A stretch of 51,028 nucleotides of DNA from DATGMB01 sp035293845 (GCA_035293845.1 DATGMB010000131.1:1-51028); one strand, 5' to 3'. Positions 9,581-18,080 are shown, numbered from the stretch's first letter. Translations and numbers: made by a program. The notes: a model not told the origin generated them from the letters alone.

Positions 9581-10548
9581 TCTGTGGCGATGGCAAGAAT
9601 GCCGTGGCGGCGGCAGGCTTCGGCGTCCGCACGCGGCAAGGTTGGGACAGCGCGGATCAAGCCGGCCAGCCCGGCGGATCCGGTCGGCGTCGTGAAGATG
9701 CCGTCGGCGGCGAGGCATTCGGCGGCCGCGACGGCATCCTCGCCCGAGATAGCGGTGCACGCGCGGAGCCCTGTGCACAGCACCGGCCAGGCGGTGCACG
9801 ATGGGCGGCCGCAATTCAGGCCGGCCATCCGCTCGTCGTATGGCCCGGCGAGGCTTACCAGCCGGCCCGCTGCGATCGAGCGCCCGACGCAGTCCGCGCC
9901 AATGGGTTCGACGCCCAGGACCGGCATGCCGCCGTGCCGCACGGCCGCGGCGGCGAGCGATCCCACGCCCATCTGCACGGCCAGCAACGCGGGTTGCGCC
10001 CCGGCGGCGGCGAGTTGTTCGCGGATCTCGCAAAACAGCGTGGCGTAGCCCTCGACGACATCGGTCGGGCTTTCTTCGTTGCCGGTCACGCCGGTGTCGC
10101 TGATCAGCAGATGCCGGTCCGCATCGGAGTAGCGGAGCGCCTGGTCCACGGCATCGTCGTAGGCGCCGTCGACAACCGTCACTTCGGCGCCCTCGCCGCG
10201 GATGCGGTCCACGCGCCATCGGGCGGCGCTTGCGGGAACGAAGATGCGCGCCGCGACACCGAGCCAGCGCGCGGCGCGAGCGACCGCGCGGCCGTGGTTA
10301 CCCTCGCTGGCAGCGACCAGTTCCACCGCAACGGACGTGCCGGGCGGCAGGGGCCCGAACCGCCGCTCGACGGCGCGGACGGCGGCCCACGACGCGCCGA
10401 GAATCTTATAGGCGCCGAGGTCGAAGCGGTGGGATTCATCCTTGACCCAGAGTGCGGCCACGCCGAGGCGCGCGGCTGTTTGCGCGGCGTTGATGAGGGG
10501 CGTCGGATTGTATCCCGGCAGCGCGCGGTGGAAATCCAGCGCCGTCAC
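9550..10548 (-). CDS. PLP-dependent lyase, diaminopropionate ammonia-lyase-like
   Basis: Fold-type II PLP enzyme. The motif VKDESHRFDLGAYKILG, with predicted Schiff-base lysine K48, is close to the DpaL/YgeX signature. ASEGNHGRAVA (phosphate/substrate loop), QMGVGSLA and AGLNCGRPS also match that family in order. I chose GTG 10548 as the start because it overlaps the upstream stop as GTGA and yields MTALDFHRALPGYNPTPL. An ATG at 10629 would sit inside the neighbour. The product is 332 residues, shorter than typical DpaL (about 400), so specificity for 2,3-diaminopropionate, threonine or serine is uncertain. Its C-terminus is encoded by repeat copy A. Confidence 0.75.
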   Translation of the reverse strand: MTALDFHRALPGYNPTPLINAAQTAARLGVAALWVKDESHRFDLGAYKILGASWAAVRAVERRFGPLPPGTSVAVELVAASEGNHGRAVARAARWLGVAARIFVPASAARWRVDRIRGEGAEVTVVDGAYDDAVDQALRYSDADRHLLISDTGVTGNEESPTDVVEGYATLFCEIREQLAAAGAQPALLAVQMGVGSLAAAAVRHGGMPVLGVEPIGADCVGRSIAAGRLVSLAGPYDERMAGLNCGRPSCTAWPVLCTGLRACTAISGEDAVAAAECLAADGIFTTPTGSAGLAGLIRAVPTLPRADAEACRRHGILAIATEGLGVSAPRR

Positions 10549-11960
10549 GGCCGGGACTTCGCCTCGGCCGGCGCCTGGGCGGCGCGGTAGGGCGGCGGCA
10601 CGGAATACACGAGGCCTTTCGCGTCCCACGCCAGAATGCGGCCTTCGTAATCGCCGGCGATTCCGAGCTTGCTATCGGCGGAGGCGGCGACCTTGGTGAG
10701 CGGGCACTCGTTGGGCACGCCGGCTCCGATTCGCTTGCCATCCGCGGTCCAGGTGCGGAATGTGGAATCGCGGCCGACGCTGAAGAGGTGGCCGTCGGGG
10801 CTGAATTGCACGTCCAGCACGCCGGCCGGACCGCTCTTCGGCGCGTGTGCCTTGGCGATGGTGGCGAGCGGAAAGCCATCCGCGACGTTCCACACGATGA
10901 TCTGGCCGTCTTCGCTGGCGGAGGCGAGCAACTGGCTGTCGCCGCGCCAGCTCAGCGCGGTGATGGCGTCCTTGTGCTCGGCGAGCGCTCCGGCCGCGGC
11001 TCCGGTGGCGCTCTCCCAGAGCAGGATACCGCCCGCGCGGTCGCCGGTGGCGAGGCGGGAGCCATCGGGCGAGAATTCGAGCGCGGTGATCCAGTCGGTG
11101 TGCTTCTTGCACTCGTAGAGCAGCTTGCCGTCGGGCACCGAGAAGACCCTGACGATTTTGCCGGGGCCGCCGAGCGCGATGCGCTTGCCATCGGGGCTGA
11201 GATCGGCGGCGAGCACGATGTCGCGCTCGTTGCCCGCAGTGGCGAGCCGCTTGCCCGTGCGCACGTCGTACAGCACTGCTTTGCCGGACTGCACGCCGCG
11301 GCCGCCGGCGGCGAGCAGCAGGTCGCCATTGCGGCTGAAGCGCAGCGAGTACGGGATGCCCTCTGGAAACGCGAGCTCGCCCGCCGAAGCGCGCGTTTGC
11401 AGGTTGAAGAGATAGATGCGCTCGTGCCCGGCGATGGCGAGCAACGGCGCCCAGGGACTCGCGGCCAGCGCGGTCACGGGATTGGCGCGCGCGGGTTCTG
11501 GGAGATCCACGGGCGGAAGCGATTCGGGCATCGCGGGCGGGCCGGCGGGACGGTTCAGGCTCGACGGCGTGTACGCAGCCGAGGGGCCGGCCGGGGCTTT
11601 GAGGGCGCTGGCGTCGTTTTCGGGCAGACCCGCGGCGATCCAGTCGCGGATGGTTGCGATTTCGGATTCGGGGAGCTTGGGGAGGCCGAGGGGCATCTGC
11701 GGCGCGCCTTCTTCCCGCATCACGGCTTTGAGCAGAAGGCTGGCTCCGGGACGGCCGGGCACGACATCGTTGCCCGATGCTCCGCCCCGCAGCACCGCGG
11801 CGTAGGATTCGAGGCTCAGGCCGGAGCGCATTTCGCTCGCGTTGTGGCAGCCGAAGCAGCGGCGCGCGAACAGCGGGCGGACGTCGTCGTCGTAGTTGGG
11901 ATGGGCGGCGAAGGCGCTCACCGCAGAGACACAGAGGACGCAGAGGAGGCGCGGAGTCAT
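10545..11960 (-). CDS. Exported planctomycete-type cytochrome c / WD40 repeat protein
   Basis: 471 residues. The start ATG 11960 shares one base with the upstream stop (TGATG). A signal peptide (MTPRLLCVLCVSAVSAFA) is followed by a monohaem domain with CFGCH at residues 35-39 (NYDDDVRPLFARRCFGCH; PSCyt1-like). A WD40 beta-propeller covers the rest, with repeats such as LLASASEDGQIIVWNV and SRLATGDRAGGILLW. It is encoded in the same order as in DUF1501/DUF1549 clusters of planctomycetes and Solibacter, where its role is unproven; exported electron transfer or a scaffold are the usual guesses. The signal peptide is encoded by repeat copy B. GTGA links it to the next gene. Confidence 0.88.
   Translation of the reverse strand: MTPRLLCVLCVSAVSAFAAHPNYDDDVRPLFARRCFGCHNASEMRSGLSLESYAAVLRGGASGNDVVPGRPGASLLLKAVMREEGAPQMPLGLPKLPESEIATIRDWIAAGLPENDASALKAPAGPSAAYTPSSLNRPAGPPAMPESLPPVDLPEPARANPVTALAASPWAPLLAIAGHERIYLFNLQTRASAGELAFPEGIPYSLRFSRNGDLLLAAGGRGVQSGKAVLYDVRTGKRLATAGNERDIVLAADLSPDGKRIALGGPGKIVRVFSVPDGKLLYECKKHTDWITALEFSPDGSRLATGDRAGGILLWESATGAAAGALAEHKDAITALSWRGDSQLLASASEDGQIIVWNVADGFPLATIAKAHAPKSGPAGVLDVQFSPDGHLFSVGRDSTFRTWTADGKRIGAGVPNECPLTKVAASADSKLGIAGDYEGRILAWDAKGLVYSVPPPYRAAQAPAEAKSRP
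11917..11955. repeat. Dispersed repeat copy B, encoding a signal peptide
   Basis: The plus strand reads CTCACCGCAGAGACACAGAG then GACGCAGAGGAGGCGCGG. Read on the minus strand it encodes PRLLCVLCVSAV, the hydrophobic core of the cytochrome/WD40 protein's leader. Confidence 0.75.
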
Positions 11961-14149
11961 CAATGGTTGAAGGAAAACTCGGTGGAGTTGAGCAGCGCCC
12001 ATAATACGTCATCGTAGGGCTTGCGGTCCTTGGGGTCGGCTGCGAGGAGCGGCAGCAGTTTCTTTCGCTCCGCGTCCGATGGCTTGCGCGCCAAGGCGCG
12101 GATGTAGAGTTCATCGAGGATGGCCTCGGGCTTGCGGCCGGCCTGAATTTCGCGCGAAATCACTGTGCTGCGGGCGAGCTTGCCCTCGATGGTGTCGCCG
12201 TTCAGCAGGTGAAGGGCCTGCGCCAGTGTGGGCTCGAGGCGCGTCTCCGAAACGTTCACGGATTCGCGCGGGCAAAGGCCGAACGTCTTGAGGAAATAGT
12301 TGTTGGAGCGGTTGAGGCCTTCGAAGAGCTGCACGGCGCGCCAGCCGCGCGGAGTTTCGTTGAAGTTGGTCGGCGTCGCGGTGACCTCGGAGATGGCATC
12401 GAGCAGCACGTCGGCGCGGATGCGGCGCAGACGCGCATGGGAAAACTGCGTCTCGTCGTCGCGGTTCGTGGCGTTGGGCACGGCGGAAAGCTGGTAGGTG
12501 CGGGAGAGGCAGATATCGCGGATGAGCCGGCGCGCGTCGAAACCGTAATCGGCGAGATGGCGGCCGAGGGATTCCAGCAGCTCGCGGTTGGAGGGAGGGT
12601 TGGAGATGCGGACATCATCGACCGGCTCCACGATGCCACGGCCAAAAAAATGCGCCCAGATGCGGTTGGCGAGGTTCTGGCGGAAGAGCGCGTTGTCGGG
12701 CGAAGTCAGCCATTCGGCGAGCGCCTGGCGCGGGTCCTTACCCTTGACGTCCGGCGCCTCGCCCCCGAGGAAGTGCGCCGGCACGGGCTGGCCGGTGAGC
12801 AGATGCTTGGCGGGCGCGGCATTGGGATTATCGGAAATCCAGAATTCGCGCTCCTCGGACGCCATCTTGCGCGTAACGCCGGTGAAGAAGCTGACGAAGC
12901 CGTAGTAATCGTCCTGGGTCCAGCGATCGAAGGGGTGGTTGTGGCACTGCGCGCACTGCACGCGGATGCCCGTGAAGAGCTGCGCGACATCCTGCGCCAC
13001 CGCCTTGGCATCGTACTGGCCCTGCGGCAGCATGGTGTAGAGATTGACCGCGGGGTTTTGGAGATTGCTGCCGGTGGCGGCCACCTGGGCGCGCACGAAG
13101 CGGTCGAGCGGCATATCGCTCTTCATCGCGGCGCGAATCCACTCGTAATATTCGTAAGCCGCTTTGCGGTCGGTGCCGAAGGCGGAGTTGTTGTCGCTGC
13201 GGACCTTCAGCGCTTCGGCCCAGTACGTCGCCCAGAGGTCCGCGAATTCGCCGCGCGCCATGAGCTCGTCGACGAGCCTGGCGCGCTTCTCGCGGTCATG
13301 ATCGCGGAGGAAGCGGTCGTATTCCTCGGGCGTAGGCAGCGTGCCGGTGAGGTCGAGCGAGGCGCGGCGGAGGAACTCCTCGTCCGAGCAGAGCGCGCTC
13401 GGGACGATGCGCAGGTTCTTGAGCTTCGCGTAGACCAGGTCGTCGATGTAATTGTTCGAGGCGAGCTTGGGCCATTTGAAACGGCCGGGCGGCAGCACGA
13501 TGATTTCCGCGCCGGTGGTGAACTTGGCGAAGCGCGCGAAAACGAAGGTATCGCCGCGCTTGCCGGGCGTGACGACGCCGGCGTCGCTGATGGCGGCGGT
13601 GCCGGGATTATTCGTGAGGTACAGCGCGAGCTGATTGACGACGCGGGTGCTGCCGTCGGAATATTTCGCGATCACCTGCAACGGCTTGGGCTTGTCCTTG
13701 GGGTTGAAGACGACTTTGTCCGGAACGAGCGAAAGGCCGGTGACCTGCGGGACGCCGGCGGGATCGTCCGGGGCGCCGGCCTCGATCCAGCGCAGGAGCG
13801 TGGTGTAGTAGGCAGAGTCCTTGGGGAAGCGCCGCCCGCCGGAATGCGGCACCATGCCGGTGGCCTTGAGCAGCATGAGGCTCTGGGCGGGCGCGGCGAG
13901 GTCGATGCGGCGGCCGAAGATCTGCCGGGTGAGGCGGTAATAATCGCCTTCGGGGTCGTAGCCGAACAGCGAGAGATGGAAGCCATCTTTGCCCGCGGCG
14001 GCGCCGTGGCAGCCGCCGCTGTTGCAGCCGGCGCGGAAGAGGACGGGTTCGACGTCGAGGCGGAAGGACGGCGCCTTGGGCGGCGGCGGAATGGTCGCGG
14101 CGGAAAGCAGGAGACAGAAGACAGGAGACAGGAGCAGCGGGCGCCTCAT
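11960..14149 (-). CDS. DUF1549/DUF1553 (PSCyt2/PSD1) exported cytochrome-like protein
   Basis: 729 residues from ATG 14149, which overlaps the upstream TGA (ATGA). A signal peptide (MRRPLLLSPVFCLLLSA) precedes a region with CNSGGCH (residues 42-48, a CX4CH haem-like motif). After a bacterial Ig-like stretch comes DUF1549 (about 235-440), containing CAQCHNHPFD at 399-408 and EEFLRRASLDLTGTLPTPEE. DUF1553 at the C-terminus has RQNLANRIWAHFFGRGIV and LRRIRADVLLDAISEVT. Motif order and length match the family. The function is unknown; the paired haem motifs suggest redox chemistry outside the cytoplasm. The signal-peptide codons lie in a 14-bp tandem repeat (14108-14135). Confidence 0.9.
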   Translation of the reverse strand: MRRPLLLSPVFCLLLSAATIPPPPKAPSFRLDVEPVLFRAGCNSGGCHGAAAGKDGFHLSLFGYDPEGDYYRLTRQIFGRRIDLAAPAQSLMLLKATGMVPHSGGRRFPKDSAYYTTLLRWIEAGAPDDPAGVPQVTGLSLVPDKVVFNPKDKPKPLQVIAKYSDGSTRVVNQLALYLTNNPGTAAISDAGVVTPGKRGDTFVFARFAKFTTGAEIIVLPPGRFKWPKLASNNYIDDLVYAKLKNLRIVPSALCSDEEFLRRASLDLTGTLPTPEEYDRFLRDHDREKRARLVDELMARGEFADLWATYWAEALKVRSDNNSAFGTDRKAAYEYYEWIRAAMKSDMPLDRFVRAQVAATGSNLQNPAVNLYTMLPQGQYDAKAVAQDVAQLFTGIRVQCAQCHNHPFDRWTQDDYYGFVSFFTGVTRKMASEEREFWISDNPNAAPAKHLLTGQPVPAHFLGGEAPDVKGKDPRQALAEWLTSPDNALFRQNLANRIWAHFFGRGIVEPVDDVRISNPPSNRELLESLGRHLADYGFDARRLIRDICLSRTYQLSAVPNATNRDDETQFSHARLRRIRADVLLDAISEVTATPTNFNETPRGWRAVQLFEGLNRSNNYFLKTFGLCPRESVNVSETRLEPTLAQALHLLNGDTIEGKLARSTVISREIQAGRKPEAILDELYIRALARKPSDAERKKLLPLLAADPKDRKPYDDVLWALLNSTEFSFNH
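14108..14135. repeat. 14-bp tandem repeat (CAGGAGACAGAAGA type), coding
   Basis: Two adjacent 14-bp units, CAGGAGACAGAAGA (14108-14121) and CAGGAGACAGGAGC (14122-14135), identical at 12 of 14 positions. On the minus strand they encode LLLSPVFCLLLS, the hydrophobic core of the DUF1549 protein's signal peptide. Confidence 0.7.
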
Positions 14150-16614
14150 TTTGCCACCTCGGCGGTGCGGGGCGCGTCCACGCGCAGGATGCCGGAGCCG
14201 GTATGCTGGCGCAGCGGCTGGCCGTTTTCCATGAAGGTGACCTCGCACCGGATGTTCTTGTAAAGGCCGGCGAGCGCATCGGCATCGGCCGCGATATGGA
14301 AGACGACCTGCTTATCCGTGGACGAAATCTGCGGCGCGGGATCGAGCATGGTGACGCCTCTGGGGAGCTGCTGCAGCCGGACCGTGGCCGTGCCGTCGAA
14401 CGGATGGTTCTGTTTCAGCACGCCGATCAGCTCGGCCTGGCGGCCGCGCTCGACGGAGGTCCGCTGGAGATCGACGGTCAGGTACGGCTCCACGATGCGG
14501 AGCTCGACGAACGGCGACGAGACGCGAATGCGGCCGACGCCGCTGTAGGCATCGCCCACACCGCTGGTGGAGGCGTTCATGGCGATGCGGTAGGTGCCCG
14601 GTGCGGCCTTGGCGTCCGCCTGGAGATGAAATTGCGCTTCGTCCTTGCCGGCGGGAATGGTGACCGTGCCTTCCTTCTGCACGCCGGGCGGAACCCAATC
14701 CGTTTGGATTTCGACCGGGCCTTTGAAGTCTCCGTGGCGGACGATTTTCGCGTGCAGGAGCAGCTCACCGTTTTGCGCGAGGGCGGTCGCGGGGGCGTCG
14801 AGCGCGATATCGAACGGCGGCGGATCGGTGACGGCGAGCGCGTAGCGGTCGAGGAATACGAAATGCCAGGGCAACTCGCCGGGGCGGTTGGTCAGCGCGA
14901 ACGCCTGGCGCGAAGCCGATTCGAGCGGCGTCTTGCGGTCCACGGGCCGGGCGAGGATTTCGATGAGGGCGGCTTGCGGCTCGGCATCGGCATCCGCGAC
15001 GAATTGGACCGGCAGGCGATTGACGCCTTTGCCAAAGCGCGGGGCGATCATGGTGACGCCTTTGGGCAGGCCGCGGGCTTCGAGCTCGAGCTCGGCATTC
15101 AAACTGCTGCCGAGGCCGGGCGCGAGCTGCACGTCCACGGTCCAGCGGCTGCCGCGCGGAATAATCAGCCCGGTCAGGCGCGGGATCTGGTAGCCATCGG
15201 GCGCGGTGATGTGGGTGTAGACGGTGTTTCGGACGGGCTCGATTTCGATGCGGTAGACGTGATCGGGGCCGCCGAGGCCGCGCGAGTCCTCGATGCCGAG
15301 GATGTAGTCGCCGTCGGCGGGCGGCTTGAACACGGCGACGGGATCGAGCTGGTCCTTGATGTGCCAATTGCCGCGGGCGGAGGGCAGGCCGAGATCCTGC
15401 AGGCGGGCGTCATCGGCGTCGAGGACATGGCGCGGGCCATTGACGGAACGAACCCAAATTTTGGGGTCGACCGGCGCGCCGAGGGTCCGGGAAAACACTT
15501 GAATGTGCCACTCCTGGCCCTTTTTGGCAGCGAAGCGATACGTGTGGACTTCGCCTGGCTTCGCCAGGATGCCGTTGAGCGCGGCAGGGAGCTGCGCGGG
15601 CGTATTCTCCTGGGTGTAAAGCACGTTGGGGTACGGGGAGACCCGCAGTAGATTCGCGGAAGGGGCGTTGCCGAAGTACTCGAAATTCCCGGGTCTGCCC
15701 GGGAGAGCGATCGATTCGGCGCGCTCGCCCGCGGGATCGCCGAGAATTTTGGCTTCGATCGTGCCGCCGGCCGGTCCGCCCGCGGGGAAAATCGCGGTGG
15801 GGCGCGAGAAATCGCCGATGTGCGCGCGGTACCAGGCCTGCCGGGGCGGGTCGAAGATCTGCTGCCGGATTTCGATGAAGTACGGGCCGGCGCGCGGAGC
15901 GAGGATCGAGAGGACGGGATCTTGAACGTAGAGCGCGCTATCGTCGTTGCGGGCGATCTCGGCGCCCGCGGCATCGAGGATGCGGACAGCGAGATCGTTT
16001 TCGCCGCCGAAGTGCAGCGTGCCGAGGCGCGCGGCTTCGACTTCGACCGAGATCCGCTGGCCCTGCCGCGCTTCGACGCGGTACATGTCGATATCCATGT
16101 CCGGGCCGGGGAGGATCTGGCCTTCCACCGTGACGTTCATGGGGATCGGCTTGGCGCGTTCGATGGTGTCGTTCTGACCGATCTTGTCCTCCCATTCGTA
16201 AATCGTGGGAAAGCGGCTGACCCAGAACGTCACGGCGTCGCTGAGGGCCGTGGCGGTGCGGACGCGGAGGACATGCTCCCCGATCGGGCAATCGGCGGCG
16301 ATGTGGAATTTGACCTTAAAGCCGTCGCCGGGCTTGGCGTAGGGGACGAAATCCGACGCGGTGATGCCGGGCCCGTAGAAGAGCACCTCGCGCGGGTTTT
16401 CGAGGGACACGCCATGGAATTCGACTTCGACCGTCGCGCCGCGGCTGCCGCCGCGAGGCAGCAGGTAATCGATCATGTAACGGGTGTCGGCGTGGAGTGG
16501 GAGAAGGGCATTCACCGCGGAGACGCAGAGAGCGCAGAGGAAACGCAGAGAAAACCATTGAGGGAGGTGCTCTCCGCGGTCTCTGTGTCTCTGCGGTGAA
16601 GTAGGGCGCTTCAC
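14146..16614 (-). CDS. Exported PPC-domain-type protein of the DUF1501/DUF1549 cluster
   Basis: 822 residues, predominantly beta. The start is GTG 16614, which overlaps the upstream TGA as GTGA; no in-frame ATG lies near the hydrophobic segment. The leader has a charged n-region (KRPTSPQRHRDRGEH) and core (LRFLCALCVSAVNALL) before mature DTRYMIDYLLPRGG. The body contains bacterial pre-peptidase C-terminal-like modules (for example DMDIDMYRVEARQGQRISVE and ADGDYILGIEDSRGLGG) and Ig-like domains. Proteins of this layout accompany DUF1549 and cytochrome/WD40 genes in planctomycetes and Solibacter. No catalytic motif was seen, so a structural or carbohydrate/cell-surface role is a guess. The leader is encoded by two inverted repeat copies (C and D). 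Confidence 0.85.
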   Translation of the reverse strand: MKRPTSPQRHRDRGEHLPQWFSLRFLCALCVSAVNALLPLHADTRYMIDYLLPRGGSRGATVEVEFHGVSLENPREVLFYGPGITASDFVPYAKPGDGFKVKFHIAADCPIGEHVLRVRTATALSDAVTFWVSRFPTIYEWEDKIGQNDTIERAKPIPMNVTVEGQILPGPDMDIDMYRVEARQGQRISVEVEAARLGTLHFGGENDLAVRILDAAGAEIARNDDSALYVQDPVLSILAPRAGPYFIEIRQQIFDPPRQAWYRAHIGDFSRPTAIFPAGGPAGGTIEAKILGDPAGERAESIALPGRPGNFEYFGNAPSANLLRVSPYPNVLYTQENTPAQLPAALNGILAKPGEVHTYRFAAKKGQEWHIQVFSRTLGAPVDPKIWVRSVNGPRHVLDADDARLQDLGLPSARGNWHIKDQLDPVAVFKPPADGDYILGIEDSRGLGGPDHVYRIEIEPVRNTVYTHITAPDGYQIPRLTGLIIPRGSRWTVDVQLAPGLGSSLNAELELEARGLPKGVTMIAPRFGKGVNRLPVQFVADADAEPQAALIEILARPVDRKTPLESASRQAFALTNRPGELPWHFVFLDRYALAVTDPPPFDIALDAPATALAQNGELLLHAKIVRHGDFKGPVEIQTDWVPPGVQKEGTVTIPAGKDEAQFHLQADAKAAPGTYRIAMNASTSGVGDAYSGVGRIRVSSPFVELRIVEPYLTVDLQRTSVERGRQAELIGVLKQNHPFDGTATVRLQQLPRGVTMLDPAPQISSTDKQVVFHIAADADALAGLYKNIRCEVTFMENGQPLRQHTGSGILRVDAPRTAEVAK
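16511..16600. repeat. Inverted pair of dispersed repeat (copies C and D)
   Basis: Copy C begins at 16511 (TTCACCGCGGAGACGCAGAG, continuing to 16552). Copy D (16571-16600) is its reverse complement (ends TCTGTGTCTCTGCGGTGAA). Over 30 bp the arms match at 25 positions, with a 30-nt loop (16541-16570), so the RNA can form a long hairpin. The pair lies entirely inside the first 35 codons of the PPC-type gene. Confidence 0.8.
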
Positions 16615-17996
16615 GCCAGCAGCCCTTGAACCACCTTGCCGTCGCGCACGATGTCGATGGGCCTTCCGCCGGGCGCAAGCAGCCGATCGGTGGAATCGAT
16701 GCCGAGCTGGTGGTAGACGGTGGCCAGGAAATCTTCCACGCTGACGGGATTCTCGTCGGGCTCGCTTGCGGTGGCGTTGGATGCGCCGTAGATCGCGCCG
16801 CGAGCGATGCCGCCGCCGGCCGCGGCGTAGGAGTAGACGCGCGCCCAGTGATCGCGGCCGGCATTCTCGTTGATTTTCGGCGTGCGGCCGAATTCGGACG
16901 TGACCATCACGAGCGTGGAATCGAGCAGGCCGCGCTGATCGAGATCGGCGATCAGGCCGGCGAAGGCGTGGTCGAACGCGGGCATGCCGTTGGCCACGGC
17001 ATCCTTGATGCGGAGGTGGTTGTCCCAGCCGTCGGTGCCGTTGTACATGACGGTGACGAGGCGGACGCCGGCCTCGACGAGGCGGCGGGCCAGCATCAAC
17101 TGGCGGCCCACCGAGATGACTCCGCCGCCGCGCGGATTGCGATATTCGCCGTACAGTTTCGTCATCGCCTCCGGCTCGCCTTCGAGCGAAAAAGCGCGGC
17201 GCGCTTCGGGCGAGCTGATGAGCTTGTAGGCCTGCTGATAGAACTCGTCCATGGCGTCGAGCTCGGCGGGGTTGGCCTCGGCCTGGCGGAAGTGGTCCTC
17301 GATGGCTTCGCGCGCGGTGCGGCGCCGCTCGAAGCGCGATTCATCGATGCCTTTGGGCAAGGCGATATCGCGCACCTGGAAATTCCGGCGGCCGGGATCG
17401 CCGCCGAGCTCGAACGCCCCGAATTTGGAGCTGAGATAGCCGGTGCCGGCCGCGGGCGGCACATTGGGCACGCCGACATAGGCCGGCAGGTTCTTGCGCG
17501 GGCCGAACTGGTTGGCAACCACGGCGCCGAGGCTGGGATGCTGGATGGCGGGCGTCGGCAGATAGCCGGTGAACATCTGGTAGGTGGCCTGGGCGTGATC
17601 GGGAATACGGCCGGTGATGGAGCGGACGATCGTGATCTTATCGGCGATTTGCGCGGTGCGCGCGAGGTTCTCGCTCAACACGATGCCGGGGATTTTCGTC
17701 TTCACGACGCCGAGCGGGCCGCGGTATTCGATGGGCGCTTCGGGCTTGGGATCCCACGATTCCTGATGCGCCAGGCCGCCGGGGAGAATGATCTGAATCA
17801 CGCTCTTGGCGGGGCCTTCAGGGCGGTTGACGCCGCCTGTTGCCGGGCGGACGACGCTGGCGCGCGCGGTGGCGCGGAACAGCTCGGGCAGGCAGAGCCC
17901 GAGGCCGCCGAGGACCCCGACCTGAATGAAGCTGCGCCTTCCGAAAGCAGTGAGGTAACGCGGCCCTGGGCAGGAACAGGGCTTCCGGTTCTCCAT
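16611..17996 (-). CDS. DUF1501 family exported protein with Tat leader
   Basis: 461 residues, first gene of the minus-strand cluster. The start is ATG 17996, supported by AGGAGG seven bases upstream; an open frame extends to 18110 but lacks such a site. The N-terminus contains FGRRSFIQVGVLGGLGLCLP, a Tat-type twin-arginine leader. Family blocks are seen in order: VIQIILPGGLAHQESWDPKP, RIPDHAQATYQMFTGYLPT, VTVMYNGTDGWDNH, VTSEFGRTPKINENAGRDHW and VEDFLATVYHQLGID. DUF1501 proteins have the alkaline phosphatase/sulfatase fold, but their substrate is unknown. Its GTGA overlap with the next gene points to a single transcript. Confidence 0.92.
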   Translation of the reverse strand: MENRKPCSCPGPRYLTAFGRRSFIQVGVLGGLGLCLPELFRATARASVVRPATGGVNRPEGPAKSVIQIILPGGLAHQESWDPKPEAPIEYRGPLGVVKTKIPGIVLSENLARTAQIADKITIVRSITGRIPDHAQATYQMFTGYLPTPAIQHPSLGAVVANQFGPRKNLPAYVGVPNVPPAAGTGYLSSKFGAFELGGDPGRRNFQVRDIALPKGIDESRFERRRTAREAIEDHFRQAEANPAELDAMDEFYQQAYKLISSPEARRAFSLEGEPEAMTKLYGEYRNPRGGGVISVGRQLMLARRLVEAGVRLVTVMYNGTDGWDNHLRIKDAVANGMPAFDHAFAGLIADLDQRGLLDSTLVMVTSEFGRTPKINENAGRDHWARVYSYAAAGGGIARGAIYGASNATASEPDENPVSVEDFLATVYHQLGIDSTDRLLAPGGRPIDIVRDGKVVQGLLA

Positions 17997-18037
17997 GCAG
18001 GTCCCTCCTGGCGGCGATCCGCTATCTGGCAGCATAT

Positions 18038-18059
18038 CGCCAAACGTGTATGCTTGGCG
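18038..18059. promoter_or_regulatory. Short inverted repeat upstream of the minus-strand cluster
   Basis: CGCCAA (18038-18043) and TTGGCG (18054-18059) form a perfect 6-bp inverted repeat with a 10-bp centre, about 40 bases upstream of the DUF1501 start. It could be an operator, but no matching regulator is nearby and a chance origin is possible. Confidence 0.25.
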
Positions 18060-18080
18060 AACCCGCCGGGAATGAGAAAG

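Noticed and set aside
9506..10219. N-terminal extension of the GH31 frame
   Set aside because: It overlaps the PLP-enzyme gene in another frame, and the GGGAGG site before ATG 9505 with a Tat-like leader marks the true start.
12209..14263. 684-codon plus-strand open frame opposite the DUF1549 gene
   Set aside because: It is antisense to a well-supported gene; its predicted protein is Arg/Glu/Gly-rich with no motif, as expected from high-GC antisense frames.
16511..16600. Rho-independent terminator inside the minus-strand cluster
   Set aside because: The inverted repeat could fold, but there is no U-tract and it lies within the coding sequence downstream of a GTGA-coupled start, so premature termination is not the simplest reading.
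9549..16600. CRISPR array suggested by several similar ~30-bp repeats
   Set aside because: Copies are thousands of bases apart, diverged and in both orientations, with no regular spacers and no cas genes.
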